Positions 54,521 to 62,950 of a DNA stretch of 64,000 bases are shown in pieces; the first letter of the stretch is position 1, and every line of letters begins with the position of its first letter. Source of the stretch: Gemmatimonadaceae bacterium (GTDB taxonomy: Bacteria; Gemmatimonadota; Gemmatimonadetes; Gemmatimonadales; Gemmatimonadaceae); assembly GCA_025934775.1 (NCBI GenBank), contig JAICWO010000007.1:124001-188000 (forward strand). The letters are read 5' to 3'. The notes under the pieces were generated by a model. The model ran no database searches. It was not told where the DNA came from and saw only the letters and a list, made by a program, of their open reading frames with translations. Position numbers and translations under genes: made by a program.

Positions 54521-54582
54521 TAGTATTGGAGTATCATCATGACGAGCGATCGCTGCGGCCGTGACCGCGGGACGGCATAGAC

Positions 54583-55962
54583 ATGTGCGGCATCTTTGGC
54601 GTCCGGGGACACCCGGACGCGGGCCACATCGCGCAGCTCGGGCTCTACTCGCTGCAACACCGCGGGCAGGAATCGGTCGGCGTCGTCGCCGTGGACCAGC
54701 ACGGCACGGCGCACCCCGTGCGGTCGATGGGCACGCTCAACGACGCGTTCGCGCAGGAGCTCGCGCGCTTTCCCGGCGGCATGGCCGTCGGACACACCCG
54801 GTACAGCACGTCCGGATCGTCGACGATCGAGAACGCGCAGCCGGTGGTCGCGCGCTCGAAGGGCGGCTTTCTCACGCTGGCGCACAACGGCAACATCGTG
54901 AATGCCGCCGAGCTGCGCCTCGCGCTCGAGGACCAGGGGTCGATCTTCGCGTCGACGAGCGACTCCGAGGTGCTCGTGCACCGCTTGGCGCGCTCCACGT
55001 CGCCCACGCCGGCGCAGCGATTGGCCGACGCGCTGTGCGATGTCGAAGGCGCGTACAGTCTCATCGTCGCGATCGGTGACACGCTGCTCGCGGCCCGCGA
55101 CCCTCGGGGCTGGCGTCCGCTCGCCATGGGCCGGCTCGGCGACGCCGTCGTCTTCGCCTCCGAGACGTGCGCGCTCGACATCGTCGGCGCCACGTTCGAG
55201 CGCGACGTCGAGCCGGGCGAGATCGTGTCCGTCGACGCGAGCGGGATACACTCGCTGCACCCGCTGCCCGCGCGCGAGCTGCACCAGTGCGTATTCGAAT
55301 TTGTGTATTTCGCCCGGCCGGACAGCCGCGTGTTCGGCGGCTCGGTCGATCGCGCACGGCGCGCGCTCGGCCGGCGTTTGGCGCAGGAGCACCCCGCGCC
55401 GACGGCCGAACTGGTCTTCAGCGTCCCCGATTCGTCGAACTCCGCGGCGCTCGGCTTCGCGGAAGCGAGCGGGCTGCCGTACGAGCTCGCGCTCATTCGC
55501 AATCACTACGTGGGGCGCACGTTCATTCAGCCGACGCAGGCGGGACGGGATGCCAAGGTGAAGGTGAAGTACAACGCCGTGCGCGAGGTGATCGAGGGCA
55601 AGAGCGTCGTCATGGTCGACGACTCGATCGTGCGCGGCACGACGACGCGCGGGCTCGTGGCGATGATCCGCAACGCCGGCGCGCGCGAGGTGCACATGCG
55701 GGTGAGCTCCGCGCCTGTCACGGGGCCCTGCTATTACGGCATCGACACGCCGTCTCGCGAGGAGTTGATCGCGGCGAACAACACGATTCCGGAGATCGCC
55801 ACCCACCTCGGCGTCGATTCGCTCGGCTACATCTCGCTCGAGGGGATGCTGGAGTCCGTACCGTCGGGCCCGCACGGCTTTTGCCACGCGTGCTTTTCCG
55901 GCGACTACCCGACGCCACCGCCCACCGACCCTGACAAACTTCGGTTCGGCTGCGGCTGTTGA
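54583..55962 (+). CDS. purF: Amidophosphoribosyltransferase
   Basis: 459 residues, first committed step of purine synthesis. Met1 is followed by nucleophile Cys2 (MCGIFGVRGH) of the N-terminal Ntn glutaminase, with no propeptide to remove. The PRPP site VVMVDDSIVRGTTTRG is at about 344-359. Cysteines in GPCYYG, GFCHACFSG and the terminal GCGC suit the 4Fe-4S-containing Bacillus-type enzyme. A 62-bp gap separates it from purL. A short CAATA-GTAG-TATTG inverted repeat lies over the end of purL. Confidence 0.97.
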   Translation: MCGIFGVRGHPDAGHIAQLGLYSLQHRGQESVGVVAVDQHGTAHPVRSMGTLNDAFAQELARFPGGMAVGHTRYSTSGSSTIENAQPVVARSKGGFLTLAHNGNIVNAAELRLALEDQGSIFASTSDSEVLVHRLARSTSPTPAQRLADALCDVEGAYSLIVAIGDTLLAARDPRGWRPLAMGRLGDAVVFASETCALDIVGATFERDVEPGEIVSVDASGIHSLHPLPARELHQCVFEFVYFARPDSRVFGGSVDRARRALGRRLAQEHPAPTAELVFSVPDSSNSAALGFAEASGLPYELALIRNHYVGRTFIQPTQAGRDAKVKVKYNAVREVIEGKSVVMVDDSIVRGTTTRGLVAMIRNAGAREVHMRVSSAPVTGPCYYGIDTPSREELIAANNTIPEIATHLGVDSLGYISLEGMLESVPSGPHGFCHACFSGDYPTPPPTDPDKLRFGCGC

Positions 55963-56001
55963 CCCGCAGTCGGAGCGGGCGCTCCACCTGGAACGGACAT
56001 C

Positions 56002-58761
56002 ATGGCCTCATCGACGAACCTCGCGCAGGCGGCGCCCGCCGCCGCGTTGGACGAACAGCCCCGCGCCGGCGACGAGAGTCGCGCGGTCTATTTCTTTGGC
56101 GACGGGAAGGCGGACGGCACCAAGGACATGAAGGCGGTGCTCGGCGGCAAGGGCGCCAACCTCGCCGAGATGACGAACCTCGGCGTGCCCGTTCCGCCGG
56201 GATTCACCATCGCGTGCTCGCGCTGTATCACGTACCTCCGCGAGCATCGGATTCCCGACTCGCTGCGCGCCGAGGTCGCGGACGCGCTCCGGCATCTCGA
56301 GCAGGTCACCGGCAAGAATTTCGGCGATCCGGGCAAGCCGCTGCTCGTTTCCGTGCGCTCCGGCGCCCCGGTCTCCATGCCCGGCATGATGGAGACGATT
56401 CTCAACCTCGGGCTCAATGATAGAACTGTCATAGGGCTCGAACGCGCGAGCGGCAACGCGCGATTCGCGTACGACTCCTACCGCCGGTTCATCCAGATGT
56501 ACGGCGACGTCGTGCTCGGCGTTCCGTTCTCCCAATTCGAGCACCTCCTCGCGGCCAAGCGCATGACGGCCGGAGCCGCCACCGACGCGGAGCTCGACGA
56601 ACAGACGCTCCGCAATCTGGTCGAGGAGTACAAGGCGCTCGTGCGCGCCAAGACCGGCGGCGAGTTCCCGATGGACCCGGAGCAGCAGCTCTGGGGCGCG
56701 ATCGAAGCCGTGTGGCGTTCGTGGACGCTCAAGAAGGCGGTCGACTACCGCCGTGTGAACGGAATCAGCGAGGAGCTCGGCACGGGGGTGAACGTCGTGT
56801 CGATGGTGTTCGGAAATCTCGGCGACGATTCAGGCACCGGCGTCGCGTTCACGCGCAACCCGTCGACTGGCGAACGAAAGTTCTACGGCGAGTTTCTGAT
56901 CAACGCGCAAGGCGAGGACGTCGTCGCGGGCATTCGCACTCCGCTCAGCATCGACGAGATGGCGGATCGGCTGCCGGAGGCGTACACGGAGCTGCGCGCC
57001 ACGGAAGACCGGCTCGAGAAGCACTTCCGCGACATGCAGGACATCGAGTTCACGGTCGAGCGCGGCCGGCTCTATCTCCTGCAGACGCGCACCGGCAAGC
57101 GCACCGCGCTCGCGGCCGTCCGCGTCGCGAACGACATGGTCGACGAAGGGCTGATCGATCGCGCGACGGCGGTGAAGCGCGTGGCGCCCGAGCAGCTCGA
57201 CCAACTGTTGCATCCCGTCATCGATGAAGGCATCCGCGCCCCTGCCCTATGCACGGGACTTCCCGCGAGCCCCGGCGCGGCGAGCGGCATGGCGGTGTTC
57301 GATCCCGACGTCGCCGAGCAGCGCGCGGCCGGCGGGCAGCAAGTCGTCCTCGTGCGCGATGAGACGACACCCGAGGACTTCCACGGAATCGTCGCCGCGA
57401 AGGCGGTGCTCACCGCGCGGGGCGGCATGACGAGCCACGCCGCGGTCGTGGCGCGCGGCATGGGCAAGTGCGCGGTGGTCGGGTGCAAGGCGATGTCGGT
57501 GGATCTGCAGCATCGGCGCTTCTCCATCGGCGACGAGGTGATCTCTGAAGGCGAGTGGATCACTGTCGACGGCGCGAATGGGAAGGTCTACCGGGGCGAT
57601 CTGCCGACGACGCCAAGCGAAGTCGTGCAGGTGATTCGCGGGACGCGCAACGAGCGCACGGCGCCCAACTACCGCGCCTTTGCGCGACTACTCTCCTGGG
57701 CGGACGAGATGCGCCGCCTCAAGGTGCGCGCGAACGCCGACACGCCGCACGATGCGCGCATCGCGCGCGGCTTCGGCGCCGAGGGGATCGGGCTCTGCCG
57801 GACGGAGCACATGTTCTTCGAGGGCGATCGCATTACGGCGATGCGCGAGATGATCGTCGCGCGCGACGAAGGCGGCCGGAGGCGTGCGCTGGCCAAGCTG
57901 CTGCCGATGCAGCGCGGCGACTTCGACGGCATCTTCGAGGCAATGGACGGACTGCCGGTCACCATTCGGCTGCTCGATCCGCCGCTCCACGAATTCCTGC
58001 CGCACGGCGGCGAGGAGAGCAAGCTCCTCGCGCGCACGCTCGACGTGTCGCGAGCTGATCTGTCGCGCATTGTGGAATCTTTACGCGAAACGAATCCGAT
58101 GCTGGGACATCGGGGGTGCCGGCTGGGTATTACCTACCCGGAAATCACGGAAATGCAGGGCCGGGCAATATTTGAGGCCGCTGTGAAAGCGAAACGCAGA
58201 GGCATCGATGTCCGTCCTGAGATCATGATCCCGTTGGTGGCGACGCTCGCCGAGTTCGAAAATCAGCGAGCCATCCTCCAAGAGGTGGCCCGGCAGGTGT
58301 TGGGGGGTATGGGAGAGGATGTGCCCTACACCATCGGCACGATGATCGAGTTGCCGCGCGCCGCGTTGACCGCTGACGAGATCGCGACGAAAGCAGAATT
58401 CTTTTCCTTTGGCACCAATGATTTAACCCAAACCACGTTCGGCCTGAGTCGGGACGATGCCGGACGGTTCCTACCCAATTACATCGATCGTGGTATACTT
58501 CCCGACGATCCATTCCAGGTCCTTGACCAGAATGGAGTTGGCAAGCTGATTGGATTTGCCGTATCTGCCGGTCGGAGCGTCCGCCCTCAGTTGAAGGTGG
58601 GTATCTGCGGAGAACATGGCGGCGAACCGCGTTCCGTGAAGTTTTGCCACACGATCGGTCTCGATTACGTCTCCTGCTCACCGTATCGCGTTCCAATCGC
58701 ACGCCTCGCCGCAGCCCATGCCGCTCTTGAACCCACCCGCCCAGCTCAAACGACGTCGTAG
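56002..58761 (+). CDS. ppdK: Pyruvate, phosphate dikinase, with compositionally distinct 3' part
   Basis: 919 residues. Interconverts pyruvate, ATP and Pi with PEP, AMP and PPi. N-terminal ATP-grasp domain (LGGKGANLAEMTNLGVPVPP, VRSGAPVSMPGMMETILNLG). The phosphohistidine domain has GGMTSHAAVVARGMG (catalytic His near 478). The C-terminal PEP/pyruvate barrel has GFGAEGIGLCRTEHMFFEG and ICGEHGGEPRSV. From about 58070 to 58700 GC falls from roughly 70% to 57%, and AGA, ATA, TTA and GGG codons appear, yet the frame and motifs are intact; this part looks replaced by recombination. The 3' end overlaps the glycosyltransferase by 44 bp. Confidence 0.96.
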   Translation: MASSTNLAQAAPAAALDEQPRAGDESRAVYFFGDGKADGTKDMKAVLGGKGANLAEMTNLGVPVPPGFTIACSRCITYLREHRIPDSLRAEVADALRHLEQVTGKNFGDPGKPLLVSVRSGAPVSMPGMMETILNLGLNDRTVIGLERASGNARFAYDSYRRFIQMYGDVVLGVPFSQFEHLLAAKRMTAGAATDAELDEQTLRNLVEEYKALVRAKTGGEFPMDPEQQLWGAIEAVWRSWTLKKAVDYRRVNGISEELGTGVNVVSMVFGNLGDDSGTGVAFTRNPSTGERKFYGEFLINAQGEDVVAGIRTPLSIDEMADRLPEAYTELRATEDRLEKHFRDMQDIEFTVERGRLYLLQTRTGKRTALAAVRVANDMVDEGLIDRATAVKRVAPEQLDQLLHPVIDEGIRAPALCTGLPASPGAASGMAVFDPDVAEQRAAGGQQVVLVRDETTPEDFHGIVAAKAVLTARGGMTSHAAVVARGMGKCAVVGCKAMSVDLQHRRFSIGDEVISEGEWITVDGANGKVYRGDLPTTPSEVVQVIRGTRNERTAPNYRAFARLLSWADEMRRLKVRANADTPHDARIARGFGAEGIGLCRTEHMFFEGDRITAMREMIVARDEGGRRRALAKLLPMQRGDFDGIFEAMDGLPVTIRLLDPPLHEFLPHGGEESKLLARTLDVSRADLSRIVESLRETNPMLGHRGCRLGITYPEITEMQGRAIFEAAVKAKRRGIDVRPEIMIPLVATLAEFENQRAILQEVARQVLGGMGEDVPYTIGTMIELPRAALTADEIATKAEFFSFGTNDLTQTTFGLSRDDAGRFLPNYIDRGILPDDPFQVLDQNGVGKLIGFAVSAGRSVRPQLKVGICGEHGGEPRSVKFCHTIGLDYVSCSPYRVPIARLAAAHAALEPTRPAQTTS

Positions 58762-59935
58762 CCATCCCGCTCTCCCGGAGCTGCCGACGCTGCCATTGAC
58801 CCGCGACGAGCGTCCGCTCCGCATCGCCCTGGTCACGGAGTACTACTACCCGCACCTCGGCGGCGTGTGCGAGCACGTGCATTTCTTCGCGCGCGAAGCG
58901 CGCCGCCGCGGACACCACGTCGACGTGATCACGTCGAACATCCCCGGTGCGCAGCCGCAGCCGCACGTGATCCGGCTCGGCCGCAGCCAGCCCGTGTACG
59001 CGAACGGCTCACAGGCGCGAATCACGCTCGGGTGGAATCTCCGCCGCGACGTGCGCCGCGTGCTGCGAGAGGGCCAGTACGACATCGTGCACGTGCACTC
59101 GCCGCTCACGCCCGTTCTGCCGATTCTGGCGATCGAGGAAGCCGACTGCCCCGTCGTCGGTACGTTCCATACGTACTTCGATCGCTCGGTCGGCTACACG
59201 CTTGGTCGCCGGTTCTTCCAGCGCCGGCTCGACATGCTGAGTGCCGCGGTCGCGGTCTCGCACAGCACGACTGTCGCGCTCAACCGGTACTTCGAGGCCG
59301 ACTGGCAGATCATTCCCAACGGCATCGACACTGACGTCTTTCATCCGAGTGCGCCTCCGCCACCGGGGCTCGAGCGGGACGTTCCGACGATTCTCTTCCT
59401 CGGCCGGTTCGATCCGCGCAACGGACTCACGACGCTCATCGACTCGTTCCGTCGCGTGAAATCGCGCGGCACGCGCGGCCGTCAGGCGCGGCTCGTCGTC
59501 GTGGGCGACGGACCGCTCCGCGAGCACTATTACAAGCAAGCGGACGGCGACAAGGACATCGTCTTCGTCGGTGCGGTCCTCGAGGGCCGGCCGAGTTATT
59601 ACGCGCACAGCTCCGTCTACGCGTGCCCCACGACGAAAGCGTCGTTCGGGATCACGCTGCTCGAGGCCATGGCGTGCGAGACGCCGGTCGTCTGCTCCGA
59701 CATCCTCGGCTTCCGCGACGTGGTCGTGAACGAGCGCGAGGCGCTCATGGTGCCGTGCGGCGATCGCGACGCGCTGGCCGATTCGCTCGTGCGCATTCTC
59801 GACGATCAAGGGCTCGCGATTCAGATGGGCACCACCGGGCGTCAGAATTCGCTCGAATATTCGTGGCCCCGTGTCACGTCTCGCGTGCTCGATGTGTATC
59901 AAAACGTTCTCGGTCGCGTCGCAGTCGGAGTATGA
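58718..59935 (+). CDS. GT4-family glycosyltransferase (PimA-like)
   Basis: 405 residues, GT-B fold. The N-terminal domain begins IALVTEYYYPHLGGVCEHVH (about 35-54), with VHVHSPLTPVLP and GTFHTYFDRS. The C-terminal donor domain has ILFLGRFDPRNGLTTLIDSF, VVGDGPLREHY and SFGITLLEAMACETPVVCSD, which holds the E-x7-E-like retaining motif. It probably transfers a sugar or mannose unit to a lipid or glycan acceptor on the cytoplasmic face. It starts within the end of ppdK and is coupled to the deacetylase by an ATGATG overlap. Confidence 0.9.
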   Translation: MPLLNPPAQLKRRRSHPALPELPTLPLTRDERPLRIALVTEYYYPHLGGVCEHVHFFAREARRRGHHVDVITSNIPGAQPQPHVIRLGRSQPVYANGSQARITLGWNLRRDVRRVLREGQYDIVHVHSPLTPVLPILAIEEADCPVVGTFHTYFDRSVGYTLGRRFFQRRLDMLSAAVAVSHSTTVALNRYFEADWQIIPNGIDTDVFHPSAPPPPGLERDVPTILFLGRFDPRNGLTTLIDSFRRVKSRGTRGRQARLVVVGDGPLREHYYKQADGDKDIVFVGAVLEGRPSYYAHSSVYACPTTKASFGITLLEAMACETPVVCSDILGFRDVVVNEREALMVPCGDRDALADSLVRILDDQGLAIQMGTTGRQNSLEYSWPRVTSRVLDVYQNVLGRVAVGV

Positions 59936-60621
59936 TGCTCGGCCTCGGCGCGGGCGTCGTCCTCGTCGGCGGCGCCGCGCACGGCGCGTTTCATCGAAAT
60001 AGTCCAATCTTCGGACGGCCGATCACCCGCCTCCGTTCACCCGGGCGCGTCGTCGCGCTGACGTTCGACGACGGCCCGAATCCCGACGCGACGCCGCTCA
60101 TTCTCGACGCGCTCGCCGCGCGCGGCGTGAAGGCGACGTTCTTCATCCTCGGACGCCACGCCGAGGCGTGGCCGGATCTGGTGAAGCGCGTCGCGGACGA
60201 AGGCCACGCGGTCGGGAACCACGGTTTCTTCCATCGCAAACTCCACTTCAAGTCGCCGGCGTACGTGCGGCGCGACCTCGAGCTCGGCACGCGCGCGATC
60301 GAAGCGGCGGCGCACGTGCGGCCCACGGTCTTTCGAGCGCCGCATGGCTTCCGGAGTCCGTGGGTCACGCGCATCGCACGCTCGCTCGGCCAGCGCACGG
60401 TCGGCTGGTCGCTTGGCGTATGGGACTCTGATCGGCCGGGGGTGGACGTGATCGCGGATCGGACCGTGAACGGAGCGCGCGCGGGGTCGATTCTTCTCCT
60501 GCACGACGGAGACGGCTACGATCCTCGCGGCGATCGCGTGCAGACGGCACGCGCGGTGCCTCTGATCGTCGATCGTTTGTTGGAGCAGGGCTATCGCTTC
60601 GAGCGCGTGGACGCCGCATGA
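59932..60621 (+). CDS. Polysaccharide deacetylase (NodB-homology, CE4)
   Basis: 229 residues. N-terminal hydrophobic segment (LGLGAGVVLVGGAAHGA) acting as signal or anchor. NodB motifs: VALTFDDGPNPDAT (about 42-55, metal Asp), GHAVGNHGFFHRKLHF (metal His pair), FRAPHGFRSPW and LLLHDGDG. It removes N- or O-acetyl groups from a cell-surface polysaccharide. Two adjacent ATG codons (59932, 59935) are possible starts. Coupled to the glycosyltransferase and the YbhN-like gene. Confidence 0.92.
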   Translation: MMLGLGAGVVLVGGAAHGAFHRNSPIFGRPITRLRSPGRVVALTFDDGPNPDATPLILDALAARGVKATFFILGRHAEAWPDLVKRVADEGHAVGNHGFFHRKLHFKSPAYVRRDLELGTRAIEAAAHVRPTVFRAPHGFRSPWVTRIARSLGQRTVGWSLGVWDSDRPGVDVIADRTVNGARAGSILLLHDGDGYDPRGDRVQTARAVPLIVDRLLEQGYRFERVDAA

Positions 60622-61640
60622 AGAAAGCCGTATCGCACACGATTCGCATCGCATTGAGCGTGGTGATCATCGCCGCGCTCGTCGTTTTCGCGCGCAAGGT
60701 GAACTGGCATACGACGTGGGCGAGCATCCTGAACGCGAATTGGTGGGTGCTGCTCGCGGCCGCGCTGGTAAACCTCGCGTCGCTCGCGCTCAAAGGCGTC
60801 CGCTGGTGGGTGTTTCTGCGGCCGGTGGGCGCCGACTCGCTCTGGATGGCGCTGCGCGCGACGTTTGCCGGTGCCGGCTTGAACAACGTGCTCGTCGCGA
60901 ACGGCGGCGAAGCGGCGCGCGTGGTGTTCGTGGCGCGCGCGGCGCACGTGCAGAGCGCCAAGATTCTCGCGACGCTTGCGCTCGAGCGATTGTTCGAGTT
61001 GATCGGCTACGTGGTGCTCCTCGCGTTGTCGGTCTCGTTCCTCGAGCTGCCGCCGGCGCTCGCTCGTACGCGCCCGATCGCGTGGCTTGCGTTGGCGGGC
61101 GTGGTCGCGCTGCTCGTGTACCTGGTGCGCCGGCCGAGCCTCGACGAGGTAGTCGTCGAGCTCACGGCGCCGCCGGGCACGTGGCGCGGACGGCTGGGTG
61201 CGTACTTCAAGCATTTCGGTAAGACGATCGGCGGGCTATCGACGGGGCCACGTTTCGGGGCGGCGATGGTGCTCAGCGTCGGCATCTGGGCGATGCAATT
61301 GTGGACGTACGCGTGGACCGCGCGCGCCGCGAACTTCAATCTCTCCCTCGTCGGAACCGTCGCGGCACTGCTCCTCGTGAACCTGGGCTTCGCCGTGCGC
61401 GCGACGCCGGGCAACGTCGGCGTCTTTCAGGCGGTGTACGCGATCGCGGCGGTGAGCTTCGGGATGAACAAGGACCAGGCGATCGCGGTGGCGTTTCTCA
61501 TTCAGACGCAGCAGATCATTCCGGTGACGCTGCTCGGGGTCGCGCTCGCGCCGGAGTTCATCTTCAAGCGGAAGCAGGTGGTGCGCGCGGAGGACAAGGG
61601 GCTCGAGCTCCACTCGCGCGCCAACAACGCGCCCGTCTAG
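60618..61640 (+). CDS. YbhN/LPG-synthase-like (flippase-like) integral membrane protein
   Basis: 340 residues with about eight hydrophobic helices (AALVVFA, VLLAAALVNLASLAL, YVVLLALSVSFLEL, AWLALAGVVALLVYLV and others). The family signature KGVRWWVFLRPVG and ATPGNVGVFQAVYAIAAVSF match the lysylphosphatidylglycerol synthase transmembrane region (UPF0104). There is no aminoacyl-transfer domain, so it is more likely a lipid-linked substrate transporter. It follows the GT4 and deacetylase genes by ATGA overlap in an envelope-polymer operon. Confidence 0.88.
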   Translation: MKKAVSHTIRIALSVVIIAALVVFARKVNWHTTWASILNANWWVLLAAALVNLASLALKGVRWWVFLRPVGADSLWMALRATFAGAGLNNVLVANGGEAARVVFVARAAHVQSAKILATLALERLFELIGYVVLLALSVSFLELPPALARTRPIAWLALAGVVALLVYLVRRPSLDEVVVELTAPPGTWRGRLGAYFKHFGKTIGGLSTGPRFGAAMVLSVGIWAMQLWTYAWTARAANFNLSLVGTVAALLLVNLGFAVRATPGNVGVFQAVYAIAAVSFGMNKDQAIAVAFLIQTQQIIPVTLLGVALAPEFIFKRKQVVRAEDKGLELHSRANNAPV

Positions 61641-61651
61641 CTGGCCCGCGA

Positions 61652-62950
61652 ATGCCCGCGTGTACGCTCGTGATCCCGTCGGCGGATCGCCGTCAGCTAT
61701 TGATGATGCGCGACGGCGCGGCGCTCCGGCTGCCGATGGTGACGATCGAGCGCGATTGGGTCGCGGCCGACGTGGGGACGATTCAAGCCGCCGCGTACGA
61801 TGCGCTCGGGATCGACGCGGTCGTGCTGCGCGAGCTCGCGGGGGGCGCCGAGCGCCGGATCGCGGAGCTCGAATGCCTGTCTGCAGCGCCGAACGACGCG
61901 CGCGGCGTTTTCGTGGATCTCGCCGCGGTGACCGAGTCTTTCGCGGACTCTGAAGACCGTGCCACGATCGAACGCTGGCTGTCGCACGTGTCTGCTGCCG
62001 ACGCCCCGGCGTGGAGCGTGCGCGGCTGGTTCCTCGACGCGGTGCGTTGGATGGACGCGCGACTCGCCGACATCGGCGCCGTCCGCACGCGGCCCGTCCG
62101 GCAGGTCAAGGGCGTGTGGGCCGATTCCGCCGTGCTCGTCGCCGACTCGACCGCGGGCATCATGTACCTCAAAGCGACGGCGCCTGGCTCGTTGGAGCCG
62201 GCGGTGCTCGCCGCCCTCCATGAGCGCGGCCGGCCGATTCCGGACGTCGTCGCATGTGATAATACGAATAACATTATACTGATGCGCGCGGCGGCGGGCC
62301 ATCGGGTCGCACCGCCGCGGTTCGCGGCGGCGCTCCGGCAGTTCGGCGACCTGCAGCGAGCGGAGGCATCGGACGCCGGTGAGTGGCGCGCGCTCGGTCT
62401 GACGGATCGGGGGCCGCGGGTGTTGCGCGAGCGCATCGAACGCATCTTCGTGGACATTCCCAGCCAATTGCGGCGCGGCGGCGTACTCTCGGACGCGGAG
62501 GCGATCGCCCTCGCCGGCTACGTCCCGCGCGCCGCGGCATTGTGTGAGCGGCTCGCCGAGTGCGGCATCCCCGACTCGCTTGTGCACGACGATTTTCAGC
62601 CCGGGAATGTGATCGACCTTGGCGACGGCTTCGCGTTTCTGGATTGGTCGGACGTCGCCGTGGCGCATCCGTTCTTCAGTGCGCATCACTTCATCGCGTG
62701 CGCGGGCGATGAAGCGCCGGCCTCGTTACGCGACGCGGCGATCGAGCCATGGGTGAGTCTCGTCGGCCAGAGCGCCGCGGGCGCTGCGTTCGATACATCC
62801 GCGACGTTGCTCCCCATGTACCGCGCGGTATTCAACGATCGGATGCCCGACCACGCGGCGTGGCTCGCGACCAACCCGCCGCAGGTGGAGCGCGACTTCG
62901 CCCGATCGGTTTTCACCACGCTTCTCGCCGCGTTCTCAGCCGGCGGCTGA
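61652..62950 (+). CDS. Aminoglycoside phosphotransferase (APH)-fold kinase with extra N-terminal domain
   Basis: 432 residues from ATG 61652. The first ~150 residues (MPACTLVIPSADRRQLLMMR) do not match the kinase fold and look like a separate small domain, NUDIX-like in style but without a visible Nudix box. The C-terminal kinase has the Brenner motif HDDFQPGN (about 311-318) and metal Asp in FAFLDWSDVAVAHPF. Small-molecule kinases of this fold modify antibiotics, choline or sugars. It may belong with the envelope operon or the convergent NRPS gene (15-bp overlap). Substrate unknown. Confidence 0.75.
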   Translation: MPACTLVIPSADRRQLLMMRDGAALRLPMVTIERDWVAADVGTIQAAAYDALGIDAVVLRELAGGAERRIAELECLSAAPNDARGVFVDLAAVTESFADSEDRATIERWLSHVSAADAPAWSVRGWFLDAVRWMDARLADIGAVRTRPVRQVKGVWADSAVLVADSTAGIMYLKATAPGSLEPAVLAALHERGRPIPDVVACDNTNNIILMRAAAGHRVAPPRFAAALRQFGDLQRAEASDAGEWRALGLTDRGPRVLRERIERIFVDIPSQLRRGGVLSDAEAIALAGYVPRAAALCERLAECGIPDSLVHDDFQPGNVIDLGDGFAFLDWSDVAVAHPFFSAHHFIACAGDEAPASLRDAAIEPWVSLVGQSAAGAAFDTSATLLPMYRAVFNDRMPDHAAWLATNPPQVERDFARSVFTTLLAAFSAGG

